From Olsenella sp. An270 (lineage in GTDB: Bacteria; Actinomycetota; Coriobacteriia; Coriobacteriales; Atopobiaceae), in assembly GCF_002159735.1 (NCBI RefSeq), contig NZ_NFJF01000001.1, forward strand, positions 434,001 through 498,000: 64,000 nucleotides of DNA. The letters are read 5' to 3'. Position 1 is the stretch's first letter. Every line of letters starts with the position of its first letter. The notes below the pieces were generated by a model, which did not search any database, was not told the origin of the DNA, and worked only from the letters and a program-made list of their open reading frames with translations. The position numbers and the translations under genes were made by a program. This document shows, piece after piece, positions 8,416-16,606 of this stretch.

Positions 8416-8463
8416 GAACCCAAACCGTCTGGGACGGTCTCATGTACCAGATGGTTTGGGTTC
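8416..8463. repeat. Palindrome 2 of the ClC-trxB intergenic region
   Basis: Seventeen-base arms GAACCCAAACCGTCTGG (8416-8432) and its complement with one change (8447-8463) flank a 14-base loop. It lies seven bases beyond the trxB stop, so on the minus strand it can form a strong RNA hairpin at the end of the trxB transcript. There is no clear T-run, so it is not a classic intrinsic terminator. A related partial unit (TATCTGGGGTTTCTCACTC) lies at 8371-8389. Confidence 0.75.
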
Positions 8464-8469
8464 TCACTC

Positions 8470-9417
8470 TCAGCCCTCGACCGGTAACCCGAGATACGCC
8501 GCGGCACTCGTTGCCGCGACGGCTCCGTCGGCCGCCGCCGTCACGATCTGTCTCAGAGGCTTTCTGCGGGCGTCTCCGGCCACGAACAGTCCCGGTGTCC
8601 TTGTCGCCATGCGGTCGTCGGTCACCACGTAGCCCGACTCGTCTCGCTCGACAAGATTGCCCAGAAGCTCAGTCTCCGGCTCGCGGCCCACGAGAACGAA
8701 GATCCCGAAGGAGCCCTCCTCGTGGTTCTCGACCTTAAGCGTTCCGGTGGCGTTGTCGCGCAACGTAATCGAGCTCGGCAGTCGACCGCCCTCGACGGCC
8801 ACGACCGACGTCTGATACCTGATTTCGACCTTCTCGTCACTCTCAAGCCTTCTGACGAGGGCCGTCTGGGCCCTCATGTGGTCCCTGCGCACCACAATCG
8901 TCACCTTGCTGGCAATACGTGCCAGGAACAGAGCCTCCTCGGCGGCTGAGTTTCCTCCCCCGATTACGAACACATGTTTGTTTCTGTAGAACATGCCGTC
9001 GCAGGTCGCGCAATAGGACACTCCCCTGCCGGTGAACTCCTCCTCACCCTCGAAGCCGGCCCTGCGCGGCCGTGCACCAAGGGCGGCGATGACACATTTT
9101 GCCTGGTAAACACCTGTGCTGGTTGAAACGGAGAACAATCCGCTGGCCTCATCGCGCCCGACGGAGGTGACCAGATCCATCTCCAGGTGCGCACCGAGGC
9201 CCTCTGCCTGCGCGCGCATCGCCTCGGCGAGCCCATAGCCGTCGGTTCCGGGGAGTCCGGGATAGTTGTCGATCTCCCCGGTGAGGACCATCTGGCCGCC
9301 CGACGCCTCGCGCTCGAGGGTGACGGCGTCGAGCATCGACCTGCTGGCATAGATGGCGGCGGAGAGACCGGCCGGGCCGCCTCCGATTATCACGAGGTCT
9401 CGGACGGTATCGCTCAT
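8470..9417 (-). CDS. trxB: Thioredoxin reductase
   Basis: A 315-residue NADPH-dependent flavoprotein that reduces thioredoxin. The N-terminal FAD motif is IIGGGPAGLSAA (10-21), the redox-active pair is CATC at 136-139, the NADPH-binding motif is VFVIGGGNSAAEEA, and the C-terminal FAD motif is GLFVAGDARRKPLRQ. Length and motif order are those of the low-molecular-weight bacterial enzyme. No thioredoxin gene lies beside it. The next gene upstream on the same strand (uraA) ends at 9547 with a hairpin terminator between, so trxB is probably transcribed alone. Confidence 0.95.
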   Translation of the reverse strand: MSDTVRDLVIIGGGPAGLSAAIYASRSMLDAVTLEREASGGQMVLTGEIDNYPGLPGTDGYGLAEAMRAQAEGLGAHLEMDLVTSVGRDEASGLFSVSTSTGVYQAKCVIAALGARPRRAGFEGEEEFTGRGVSYCATCDGMFYRNKHVFVIGGGNSAAEEALFLARIASKVTIVVRRDHMRAQTALVRRLESDEKVEIRYQTSVVAVEGGRLPSSITLRDNATGTLKVENHEEGSFGIFVLVGREPETELLGNLVERDESGYVVTDDRMATRTPGLFVAGDARRKPLRQIVTAAADGAVAATSAAAYLGLPVEG

Positions 9418-9481
9418 GGTCTCTCCCCTCTCGCAATCCCTTGCTCTAGCATACCCGAGAGCGCCGCCCCTGAATCAAATG

Positions 9482-9515
9482 AGAGGCGGCGACCATCATT
9501 TTGGTCGCCGCCTCT
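9482..9515 (-). terminator. Hairpin terminator after the uracil permease gene
   Basis: A perfect 14-base inverted repeat, AGAGGCGGCGACCA (9482-9495) and its complement (9502-9515), has a six-base loop. It lies 32 bases past the uraA stop on the minus strand. The following minus-strand sequence has only a short T-rich stretch, so termination is probable but not textbook. Confidence 0.7.
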
Positions 9516-9546
9516 GTTTGGAGCCCACTCAGGAAAGAGGCTGGCC

Positions 9547-10809
9547 CTAGGCCTCCTTGGGACGCGGGAGCACGAGGTTCATGAGGATGCCCACGAGCGT
9601 CGAGGTGGCCATGCCCGGCAGCGTGTAGTCGCCGATCGGAATCGAGATTCCGGAGGTCTCCATGCCAACGCCGAGGATGATGACGACAGACGCGATCATG
9701 AGGTTGCGGTTGACGTCAAAGTCGACGCGGTTGGAGACGAGCATGCGCAGGCCGTTGGAGGCGATGAGACCAAAGAGCAGGAGGCTCACGCCGCCCATGA
9801 CCGGGCTCGGGATGGACTGGATGAGGGCCGCCAGCTTGGGGCAGAAGCCGCCCACGACGAGCGCGAACCCGGCCGCATACCAGAAGATCTGGGTGGAGTA
9901 GACGCGCGTCACGCTCATGACGCCGATGTTCTCGGCGTAGGTCGTGGTCGGGGGGCCACCGAGGAAGCCGGAGATGACGGTGGAGATGCCGTCGCCGGCG
10001 AGCGAACGGGGAAGCATCTCGCGGTAGTCCTTGCCCACGATCTCACCCACGGCCAGCAGGTGACCGATGTGCTCGATGACCACGACGACGGCGACGGGCG
10101 CGACCAGCGCGATGGCGCCGGGGTCGAAGCGAGGCATAGAGATCTGCGGGAGGCCGATCCACGCCGCCTCTGCGACGGGAGCGAAGTCCACCAGACCGAG
10201 CGCGAGGGACACGAGGTAGCCGACGATGATCGCGAGAAGGACGGGCACCGTGCCGACGATGCCGCCCATGCTCGAGAAGACGACCGCGGCGGCGAGCGTC
10301 ACGAAGGCGACGATCGCGCCGGTGCCGTAGAACACGCTGGCGCCCGAGGCGTCCGTCGTCATGAACGCCATGTCGGCGGCCGTCGCGGCGAGGCCGACGC
10401 CGATGACGACCATGACAGAGGCGACGAGGACCGGCGGCAGGAGCCTGTCGAGCCATCCGGTGCCGACGAGGCGGATGATGCCGGAGACGGCTAGGAACAC
10501 GAGACCGGCCACGACGACGCCCGACATGGCGGCGTCAAGGCCCTGCGTGGCGCCGACAGCGAGGATGGGGCTGATGAAGGCGAAGGAGCTTCCGAGGTAG
10601 CTCGGGATCTTGTTGCGTGTGACGAGCAGGTAACAGATGGTGCCGATGCCCGAGCACATGATCGCGACGTTGGGGTTGAGGCCCGTGAGAACCGGGACGA
10701 GCACCGTGGAGCCAAACATGCTCATCATGTGCTGGATGCCGAGAGGGATCGCCCGACCGACCGACACGCGGTCGTCGACGCCGATGACCTCACGCTCGTG
10801 CGTGCTCAT
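9547..10809 (-). CDS. uraA: Uracil/xanthine permease family transporter (UraA-like)
   Basis: A 420-residue inner-membrane nucleobase transporter of the NCS2/NAT family, with about 14 hydrophobic segments. The N-terminus IPLGIQHMMSMFGSTVLVP and the SSFAFISPI loop are typical of UraA/PyrP uracil-proton symporters. The NAT signature ENIGVMSVTRV is present at about 284-294, with the Glu-Asn form that favours uracil over xanthine. It would supply uracil for salvage and complements the pyr operon at the other end of the window. A distinct purine permease gene lies immediately upstream on the same strand, separated by an intrinsic terminator. Confidence 0.9.
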   Translation of the reverse strand: MSTHEREVIGVDDRVSVGRAIPLGIQHMMSMFGSTVLVPVLTGLNPNVAIMCSGIGTICYLLVTRNKIPSYLGSSFAFISPILAVGATQGLDAAMSGVVVAGLVFLAVSGIIRLVGTGWLDRLLPPVLVASVMVVIGVGLAATAADMAFMTTDASGASVFYGTGAIVAFVTLAAAVVFSSMGGIVGTVPVLLAIIVGYLVSLALGLVDFAPVAEAAWIGLPQISMPRFDPGAIALVAPVAVVVVIEHIGHLLAVGEIVGKDYREMLPRSLAGDGISTVISGFLGGPPTTTYAENIGVMSVTRVYSTQIFWYAAGFALVVGGFCPKLAALIQSIPSPVMGGVSLLLFGLIASNGLRMLVSNRVDFDVNRNLMIASVVIILGVGMETSGISIPIGDYTLPGMATSTLVGILMNLVLPRPKEA

Positions 10810-10839
10810 ATCGAGCCCTCCTTTCGTTGGTTCGATAAG

Positions 10840-10867
10840 AAAAAAGCCCGGGCGCGAGCGCCCGGGC
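10840..10867 (-). terminator. Intrinsic terminator after the purine permease gene
   Basis: The GC-only stem GCCCGGGCG/CGCCCGGGC (10846-10854 and 10859-10867) with a four-base loop is followed on the minus strand by a run of Ts (As at 10840-10845 on the plus strand). It lies just past the stop of the AzgA-like permease and before the uraA start. Confidence 0.9.
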
Positions 10868-10878
10868 GGTCGTCGAGA

Positions 10879-12192
10879 CTAGACGACGAGGAAGTACACC
10901 AGGAAGGCGAGCGCCGCGACCCACATGAGCGGCTTGACCTTCTTGAGCTGACCGGTCACGGCGGCGACGACGACGTAGGCGATGAAGCCGAAGCCGATGC
11001 CGTTGGAGATGGAGTAGGTCAGGGGCACGCCGGCGACGATGAGGAACGCAGGCAGGCCCTCGAGGAGGTCGGACCAGTCGATCTCGGTCACCTCGCTCAT
11101 CATGAGGTAGCCGACGAAGACAAGCGCGCCGCAGGTGGCGGCGGAGCTCACGACGGAGATGAGCGGCGAGAAGAACGCGGCGACGATGAACAGCAGGCCG
11201 GCGACGACCGAGGAGAGGCCGGTGCGGCCGCCGTCGGCGGCGCCGGAGGCGGACTCGACGAAGGTGGTGATCGAGGAGGCGCCGACGAGGCCGCCCACCG
11301 CGGCGGCGGCGGAGTCGACGATCAGGATGGGCTTGATGTCCTTGACGCGACCGTCAGCCTCGAGGAACTCACCCTGCTTGGCCACGGCCATCGCGGTGCC
11401 CATGGTGTCGAAGAAGTCGGACATCATGAGCGAGAAGGCGAAGATGAGCAGCGTCGGGTTGGTGACGACCTTGGCGATGCCCATGATGCCGGCCTCGTCG
11501 GCCTGGAAGGGAGCGCCGAAGGTGGAGAAGTCGAGACCGGAGACGATGCCGGAGGGCATCTGCGTGACGCCGAGCGGGATGCCGGCGAGGACGGCGAGGA
11601 TGATGCCGAGGAGCAGGGCGCCCTTGACGTTCATCGCGTAGAGGACGATGGTCACGATGATCGAGATCAGGCCGACCAGGAAGGTGGGGCTGAACACGTC
11701 GCCGAGGGCGACCATGGTGGACTCGTCGGCGACGATGATGCCGGCGTCAGCGAGGCCGATCATCGCGATGAAGAGGCCGAGGCCGACCGAGATGGCGTGG
11801 CGCAGGGACACCGGGATGGCGTCCATGATGGCCTCGCGAAGGCCGCAGAGGACCAGGATGAGAATCGCGACGCCCTCGATGAAGATGACGGCGCTCGCGG
11901 CGTGCCAGTCACCGCCGGCGATGCCGGTCAGCGTGAAGGCAAAGACGGCGTTGACGCCCATGCCCGAGGCGCAGGCCAGGGGGCGGTTGGCGATGAGGCC
12001 CATGAGGATGGTCATGACGCCGGCGCCGAGGCAGGTCGCGGTGACCGCCGCGGCCGCGGGAATGCCCGCCTGGGTGAGCAGCGAGGGGTTCACGGCGATG
12101 ATGTACGCCATCGCGAGGAACGTGGTCAGACCGGCACGGACCTCCTGGCCGACGCTCGAGCCCCTCTCACCTGCCTTGAAGAAAGAATCCAT
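10879..12192 (-). CDS. AzgA/PbuG-type adenine-guanine-hypoxanthine permease
   Basis: A 437-residue transporter of the AzgA branch of the NCS2 superfamily. MDSFFKAGERGSSVGQEVRAG followed by LTTFLAMAYIIAVNP is the standard N-terminus of PbuG/PbuO/YgfQ-like purine permeases. CASGMGVNAVFAFTL and SDFFDTMGTAMAVA (with the conserved Asp/Thr pair) form the substrate region. It should import hypoxanthine, guanine or adenine with protons. I looked in its 76-base upstream gap for a purine riboswitch and saw no convincing one. It pairs functionally with apt at 4859. Confidence 0.92.
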   Translation of the reverse strand: MDSFFKAGERGSSVGQEVRAGLTTFLAMAYIIAVNPSLLTQAGIPAAAAVTATCLGAGVMTILMGLIANRPLACASGMGVNAVFAFTLTGIAGGDWHAASAVIFIEGVAILILVLCGLREAIMDAIPVSLRHAISVGLGLFIAMIGLADAGIIVADESTMVALGDVFSPTFLVGLISIIVTIVLYAMNVKGALLLGIILAVLAGIPLGVTQMPSGIVSGLDFSTFGAPFQADEAGIMGIAKVVTNPTLLIFAFSLMMSDFFDTMGTAMAVAKQGEFLEADGRVKDIKPILIVDSAAAAVGGLVGASSITTFVESASGAADGGRTGLSSVVAGLLFIVAAFFSPLISVVSSAATCGALVFVGYLMMSEVTEIDWSDLLEGLPAFLIVAGVPLTYSISNGIGFGFIAYVVVAAVTGQLKKVKPLMWVAALAFLVYFLVV

Positions 12193-12268
12193 AAACTAAC
12201 ATCCCTTTCCTGTTGCTACGTACACTATGTGTCATGCCGCGGACGAGCCGCAGACGCAAAACCAAACG

Positions 12269-12715
12269 TCAGACGCCGCTGGAGCCAAAGCCGCCGGCAC
12301 CACGGTCCGTCTCGTCAAGCTCGTCGACCTCGACGAGGGATACGACGGGGACGCGCTGGATGACGAGCTGCGCGATGCGCTCGCCGCGCTCGATGTGAAT
12401 CGGGCGCTCGGCGTCGAGGTTGACGGCGCATACCTTGAGCTCGCCACGGTAGTGGGAGTCAACGAGACCGGGGGTGTTTGCCATGGAGAGGCCCTCGCGA
12501 AGGGCGAGGCCGCTCCTCGGCTGCACGAACCCGGCATAGCCCTCGGGAATGGCGACCGCGAGACCGGTCGAGACGAGACGGCGCTCGAGCGGCTGGAGCG
12601 TCACGTCCTCGTTTGCCCTCAGGTCGAGCCCGGCGTCGCCGGCGTAGGCATAGCTCGGCAGCTCGACCGTGGGGTCGAGCCGCTTAATGGGAAGCGAGAC
12701 AACGTCATCAGTCAT
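12269..12715 (-). CDS. dut: dUTP diphosphatase
   Basis: A 148-residue trimeric dUTPase that hydrolyses dUTP to dUMP and pyrophosphate, keeping uracil out of DNA and feeding thymidylate synthesis. All five family motifs are visible: [36 protein letters not shown] and the C-terminal GAGGFGSSG that closes over the phosphates. Its start overlaps the end of nrdR by eight bases, linking it to deoxyribonucleotide control. Confidence 0.97.
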   Translation of the reverse strand: MTDDVVSLPIKRLDPTVELPSYAYAGDAGLDLRANEDVTLQPLERRLVSTGLAVAIPEGYAGFVQPRSGLALREGLSMANTPGLVDSHYRGELKVCAVNLDAERPIHIERGERIAQLVIQRVPVVSLVEVDELDETDRGAGGFGSSGV

Positions 12716-13160
12716 TGAGACTCCTCAACTCCTCGCTGAACTCGTCGACGTCCTTGAAGTCGCGATACACGGAGGCAAAGCGCACGTACGCGACCTTGTC
12801 GACGGAAATGAGACGCTTGAGCACCATGCTCCCGAGGTCGACCGAGGAGACCTCCAGCGTACCGCCGTCCCTGAGGCTAGACTCGATGTCGTCGATGAGC
12901 GCGGAGAGCGTGGAGACGGGGATGTCTCGCTTCACGGTGGCCGTGAGCAGGCCCCTCATGAGCTTCTGTCGGTCGAAGGGCTCCTTGTGGCCGTCCCTCT
13001 TGATGACGACGATGGGCATCTCCTCGCAACGCTCGTACGTGGTGAAGCGGAAGCCGCACCCGATGCACTCGCGACGACGGCGGATGGCATCGTTGTTCTC
13101 CGAGGGTCGCGAGTCGACGACCTTTGACTCCTCGCAGCCGCACCTGGGACAGCGCATCAA
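12708..13160 (-). CDS. nrdR: Transcriptional repressor NrdR
   Basis: A 150-residue regulator of ribonucleotide reductase genes. The N-terminal zinc ribbon has CPRCGC and CIGCGF cysteine pairs within the first 40 residues, with the DSRP and [18 protein letters not shown] segments typical of NrdR. An ATP-cone domain ([16 protein letters not shown] onward) senses the dATP/ATP balance. The ribosome site GAGGAGG lies just before ATG 13160. No nrd structural gene is in the window, but co-transcription with dut fits a dNTP-supply function. Confidence 0.97.
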   Translation of the reverse strand: MMRCPRCGCEESKVVDSRPSENNDAIRRRRECIGCGFRFTTYERCEEMPIVVIKRDGHKEPFDRQKLMRGLLTATVKRDIPVSTLSALIDDIESSLRDGGTLEVSSVDLGSMVLKRLISVDKVAYVRFASVYRDFKDVDEFSEELRSLND

Positions 13161-13250
13161 ACCTCCTCTACAGGCAGCAGAGGAAACGTTATCACAAAAC
13201 GCACAAATTCGTCCCGCGAAACTGCGTAGGTAACGAACTGGAAAGGCTCG

Positions 13251-13694
13251 TCAGTCGAGCGGGCCCGCCATGGGAACGACGAGCATCTGGCCGGCGACGA
13301 GCATGGACCCATCGAGGCCGTTGCGAGCCTTGATCCAGGAGACGACGTCGGGCACGGAGGCATCAGAGAGCTCGAGCGACTCGGCGATTGACCAGAGCGA
13401 GTCACCGTCCTGGACGACCATCTCGCTCTCCCGGAGGTTCGAGAGGGCCTGCGAGCCCCTCTGCGAGGCGAGCGTGTCAACGAGAAGGCTCGTCATGGCA
13501 AGGGCGGTAACGAGGATGACGCCGAGGGCGGCGAATGCGACGGACTGCCAGACGGTGAGCCTTGGGGTGACGGGCTCGGGCGTGCCCTCAACGCGACGAC
13601 CGCGGCCGCCCTCGATGAGGACGAGACCCGTGGCGCGCTGCTCGAGCGCGGCGGTTCCGTCGAAGGCGGGCATGGCGTAGCTGCTGCGTGTCAT
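13251..13694 (-). CDS. Membrane-anchored LysM protein, candidate SOS cell-division inhibitor (YneA-like position)
   Basis: A 147-residue protein with a polar N-terminus, one hydrophobic segment at about 49-72 (SVAFAALGVILVTALAM) and a LysM peptidoglycan-binding domain at about 92-141 (VQDGDSLWSIAESLEL to MLVVPMAG). Size, topology and divergent placement next to lexA match YneA of Bacillus and related SOS-induced division suppressors. Its own promoter carries LexA-box-like sites, which supports SOS control. Primary sequence identity to YneA is not obvious beyond LysM, so the division-inhibitor role is inference. Confidence 0.75.
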   Translation of the reverse strand: MTRSSYAMPAFDGTAALEQRATGLVLIEGGRGRRVEGTPEPVTPRLTVWQSVAFAALGVILVTALAMTSLLVDTLASQRGSQALSNLRESEMVVQDGDSLWSIAESLELSDASVPDVVSWIKARNGLDGSMLVAGQMLVVPMAGPLD

Positions 13695-13772
13695 CTGCGT
13701 TTCCCCTATCGCTCGCGGTACACGTCCGTTATACGGGAGGTACCGGACAACAACCGCTCGCCGGAAGAATCA

Positions 13773-13784
13773 GAACATCTGTAC
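13773..13784. promoter_or_regulatory. LexA-box-like site 1 (imperfect)
   Basis: GAACATCTGTAC matches the Gram-positive/actinobacterial SOS box GAAC-N4-GTTC with two changes in the second half-site (GTAC for GTTC). It lies immediately downstream of the -10 box of the LysM gene on the minus strand. Confidence 0.5.
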
Positions 13785-13787
13785 TTG

Positions 13788-13815
13788 ATTATGACGGTAC
13801 ATGTGTTCGTGTCAA
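13788..13815 (-). promoter_or_regulatory. Promoter of the LysM (YneA-like) gene
   Basis: On the minus strand a consensus TTGACA (plus-strand 13810-13815) is followed after 16 bases by CATAAT (13788-13793). The spacer contains LexA-like site 2, so a bound repressor would block polymerase. Confidence 0.65.
13797..13808. promoter_or_regulatory. LexA-box-like site 2
   Basis: GTACATGTGTTC matches GAAC-N4-GTTC with one change. It lies inside the spacer of the LysM gene promoter. Confidence 0.6.
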
Positions 13816-13825
13816 GAGAATTTTC

Positions 13826-13837
13826 GAACAGATGTTT
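13826..13837. promoter_or_regulatory. LexA-box-like site 3
   Basis: GAACAGATGTTT matches GAAC-N4-GTTC with one change and is preceded by the favourable TC. It overlaps the -35 box of the lexA promoter, as expected for autoregulation. Confidence 0.65.
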
Positions 13838-13864
13838 GCGCTTTCGAGCAACAGGCCGTATACT
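13836..13864 (+). promoter_or_regulatory. Promoter of lexA
   Basis: TTGCGC (13836-13841) and TATACT (13859-13864) are separated by exactly 17 bases. The lexA start follows 27 bases later with an AGAAGGGGG ribosome site. Confidence 0.65.
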
Positions 13865-13890
13865 TGTTCGCAAGAGAGAAGGGGGCCGTC

Positions 13891-14547
13891 ATGCCAAAGG
13901 GTAAGCTCGGCAAGCGCCAGATCGCCATCTACGACTTCATCCGCACCTATACCGACGAGCACGGCTATCCCCCGTCGGTGCGCGAGATCGGCGCCGCCGT
14001 CGGCCTCGCGTCCCCCTCGACGGTCCACATGCACCTCAAGGTGCTCGAGGAGAGCGGCCTCATCAAGCGTGACTCCAAGAAGCCCCGTACCATCGAGGTC
14101 ATGGACGACCGCGCCGACAAGGACGACTCGCAGCAGCCCCTGGCCAAGGTGACCGAGGACGTTGCCTCCAACGTCATCCGGCTCCCACTCGTGGGCAGGG
14201 TCGCGGCCGGCGTGCCCATACTCGCGGAGCAGAACGTCGAGGAGACGCTCGCCCTCCCCACCTCCGTCGTCGGTGATGCCAGCTCCTTCGTGCTCAGGGT
14301 CCGCGGCGAGTCCATGATCAACGCCGGCATCTTCGACGGTGACTACATCGTCGTGAAGGAGCAGCACGACGCGCACGACGGGGAGATCGTGGTCGCCCTG
14401 CTTGACGACTCCGCGACCGTCAAGACCTTCTACCGCGAGCGCGACCGCGTCCGCCTCCAGCCTGAGAACGACATGATGTCGCCGATCTACGTTGAGAACC
14501 CGGTCATCCTGGGGCGCGTCACCGCGCTCATCCGCTCCATCTCCTGA
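13891..14547 (+). CDS. lexA: SOS response repressor LexA
   Basis: A 218-residue repressor and self-cleaving protease. The N-terminal winged-helix DNA-binding domain (about 1-70) contains YPPSVREIGAAVGLASPSTV. The cleavage site is Ala106-Gly107 (RVAAGVP), and the catalytic dyad is Ser141 in RGESM and Lys178 in ATVKTF. The start chosen is ATG 13891, where homology and the ribosome site begin; the frame is open further upstream but that would include the promoter. RecA filaments stimulate its autocleavage. Targets visible in this window are its own promoter, the divergent LysM gene and recA. Confidence 0.98.
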   Translation: MPKGKLGKRQIAIYDFIRTYTDEHGYPPSVREIGAAVGLASPSTVHMHLKVLEESGLIKRDSKKPRTIEVMDDRADKDDSQQPLAKVTEDVASNVIRLPLVGRVAAGVPILAEQNVEETLALPTSVVGDASSFVLRVRGESMINAGIFDGDYIVVKEQHDAHDGEIVVALLDDSATVKTFYRERDRVRLQPENDMMSPIYVENPVILGRVTALIRSIS

Positions 14548-15311
14548 TGGCGGCGGGCTTGGGCTCGGATTCCCCGCGGGGCGGCAGAATCGGCGTCTTC
14601 GACCTCGTGCGAGGCTTCTCGGTAGTCTCAATGGTGCTGTTCCACCTCTGCTATGACCTCAGGTTCATAGTTGGCGCCGACCTGTCCTGGTTTGCTCCCC
14701 CGCTCCAGGACGTCTGGCGATGCAGCATATCCTGGACCTTTCTCTTCGTCGCAGGGTGCATGTGTCCCCTCTCGCGAAACAACCTCCGGCGCGCGGGGCA
14801 GTACGGGGCGGTCGCGCTCGCCATCTGGGTCGTGACTTCGCTCGCGGCCGTAGACATCCCCATCTCGTTCGGGATCATCTACTGCATGGCCGTCTGCACG
14901 CTCGTCGCGTGGGTGCTCGAGCGCCTTGGGTTGAGGCCTCGGGGGCGAGCTGCGGCCGTCGTGCTCCTTCTCGCCTTCCTCGCGCTCCAGGGGCTTGCGG
15001 ACGGCCACGTGGGCATCGGCCCCCTCACGGTGACGCTGCCCGAGTCACTCTACGCGACCCCCTGGCTCTCCTGGCTTGGCCTCCCGGGTCCGGGGTTTGC
15101 CTCGGGGGACTACTATCCCCTTCTCCCCTACCTCATGATCTATCTGTGCGGCGCGTCTCTGGGCACGCTGTGGTCGTCGCGCGGGTACCCGGAGTGGGCG
15201 CGGAGGGCACGTGTGGCGCCCCTCAACTTCGTTGGTCGACACGCGCTCGCCGTCTACGTCGCGCATCAGCCGCTCATTCTCGCCGGCTGCCTTTTGGCAG
15301 GCTCCCTCTAG
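14547..15311 (+). CDS. DUF1624/HGSNAT-like integral membrane protein
   Basis: A 254-residue membrane protein. The opening GRIGVFDLVRGFSVVSMVLFH followed by LCYDLRF is the signature of the DUF1624 family, related to heparan-alpha-glucosaminide N-acetyltransferase, a membrane acyltransferase fold. About seven hydrophobic segments follow. GRHALAVYVAHQPLI near the end is the second conserved block. It probably transfers an acyl group to a sugar or other envelope molecule, but no acceptor can be named. The start overlaps the lexA stop by one base (TGATG), so it is coupled to lexA and may be SOS-induced. Confidence 0.8.
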   Translation: MAAGLGSDSPRGGRIGVFDLVRGFSVVSMVLFHLCYDLRFIVGADLSWFAPPLQDVWRCSISWTFLFVAGCMCPLSRNNLRRAGQYGAVALAIWVVTSLAAVDIPISFGIIYCMAVCTLVAWVLERLGLRPRGRAAAVVLLLAFLALQGLADGHVGIGPLTVTLPESLYATPWLSWLGLPGPGFASGDYYPLLPYLMIYLCGASLGTLWSSRGYPEWARRARVAPLNFVGRHALAVYVAHQPLILAGCLLAGSL

Positions 15312-16606
15312 GCCTCGTCCTCTACGACGTAGGGGCCGAGCGTGGAGGCCATCCTCGCGTCCGCGCGGACGGTGGCCAGGAGCCCCTCCTGCACGTAGCG
15401 CTCCCGCATGACCTGGCAGCGCTCATGGACCATCTTCATGAGGAGCCCCTTCTCGTACGGGACGAGCACGGTGAGCGAGACGCTCCCCTGGCTGGCCTCC
15501 TTGGCGATGCGGTAGAGCAGGCCGCGGATGCCGGTCCCGCTTGCGGCGGAGACGAGCTGAGCGTCGGGATGGGCGGCGACCGCCTCCCGTAGGGCCCCCT
15601 CGTCGAGGAGGTCGACCTTGTTGAGCACCTCGACGCACCGCAGCTCCCCGGCACCGATCTCCTCGAGGACGGAGCGCACGGCAGAGATCTGGAGCTCACG
15701 GTGACGGTCGGACGCATCGATGACGAGAAGCACCAGGTCGGCCGCGCGCACCTCGGCGAGGGTCGACTTGAACGACTCGACGAGGGTGGTGGGGAGCTTC
15801 TGGATGAAGCCGACGGTGTCGGTGATCGTGACCTTCCGCCCCTCCTCGAGATCCAGGGCGCGGGTCGTGGGATCGAGCGTCGCGAACAGCTCGTCCCTGA
15901 CGTAGACGTCGGACCCGGTCAGGCGGTTGAGCAGCGTGGACTTGCCGGCGTTGGTGTAGCCGACGAGAGCGACGCGATAGACTCCCGAGTCCCAGCGGGC
16001 CTTGCTCTGGACGAGTCGACGTCGCTCGAGGCGCTCGAGCTCCCTGTGCAGCGTCGAGATGCGCGCACGGACGAGCCGCCGGTCTACCTCGAGCTGGCTC
16101 TCGCCCTGGCCGAAGCGGCTCCCGATCCCGCCTCGGGTCTGCTCGCCCACCAGGTGGCTCCACATGCCGCGCAGGCGCGGCAGTACGTACTGGAGCTGGG
16201 CGAGCTGGACCTGGAGGCGGCCCTCGTGCGTCTTGGCGTGCACGCCAAAGATGTCGAGGATGAGGGCCGTGCGGTCGATGATCTTGACGGGCTCGCCGAC
16301 GAGGCGCTCGAGGTTTGCCTGCTGCGAGGGCGTGAGCTCGTCGTCGAATATGACCACGTCGGCATGAAGGGCGTGGACGGCAGAGACGAGCTCCTCGACC
16401 TTGCCCTTGCCGATGAACGTCTTGGGGACCGGGGCGTCGAGCCGCTGCGTCATGGTGAGGACCACCTCGGCGCCGTCGGTATCGGCGAGGCGCGCGAGCT
16501 CGGCGAGGGACTCCTCGCAGCTCCACTCCGATCGGCCGACCTCGACGCCGACGAGTATCGCGCGCTCGGGGACCGGCGCGGTGGAGAGCGGCTTAAACCG
16601 TCCCAC
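15308..16606 (-). CDS. hflX: GTPase HflX
   Basis: A 432-residue ribosome-associated GTPase that splits stalled 70S ribosomes under stress. The N-terminal HflX domain (about 15-200) includes the family signature GGIGSRFGQGESQLEVDRR, followed by a coiled coil. G1 is GYTNAGKS at 216-223, G3 is DTVGF, and G4 is NKVD. The start is GTG 16606: a strong GGGGAGG site lies upstream, and the long frame further upstream lies inside miaA. The start overlaps the end of miaA by 14 bases, the classical miaA-hflX pairing. Confidence 0.95.
   Translation of the reverse strand: MGRFKPLSTAPVPERAILVGVEVGRSEWSCEESLAELARLADTDGAEVVLTMTQRLDAPVPKTFIGKGKVEELVSAVHALHADVVIFDDELTPSQQANLERLVGEPVKIIDRTALILDIFGVHAKTHEGRLQVQLAQLQYVLPRLRGMWSHLVGEQTRGGIGSRFGQGESQLEVDRRLVRARISTLHRELERLERRRLVQSKARWDSGVYRVALVGYTNAGKSTLLNRLTGSDVYVRDELFATLDPTTRALDLEEGRKVTITDTVGFIQKLPTTLVESFKSTLAEVRAADLVLLVIDASDRHRELQISAVRSVLEEIGAGELRCVEVLNKVDLLDEGALREAVAAHPDAQLVSAASGTGIRGLLYRIAKEASQGSVSLTVLVPYEKGLLMKMVHERCQVMRERYVQEGLLATVRADARMASTLGPYVVEDEA

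Noticed and set aside
12193-12268. Purine riboswitch upstream of the AzgA-like permease
   Set aside because: The gap is too short and I cannot find the conserved three-way-junction core.
13192-13240. A possible sixth copy of the 75-bp repeat upstream of nrdR (AACGCACAAA near 13200)
   Set aside because: Only a 10-base match to one locus C arm. No partner arm at the fixed distance and no core similarity.
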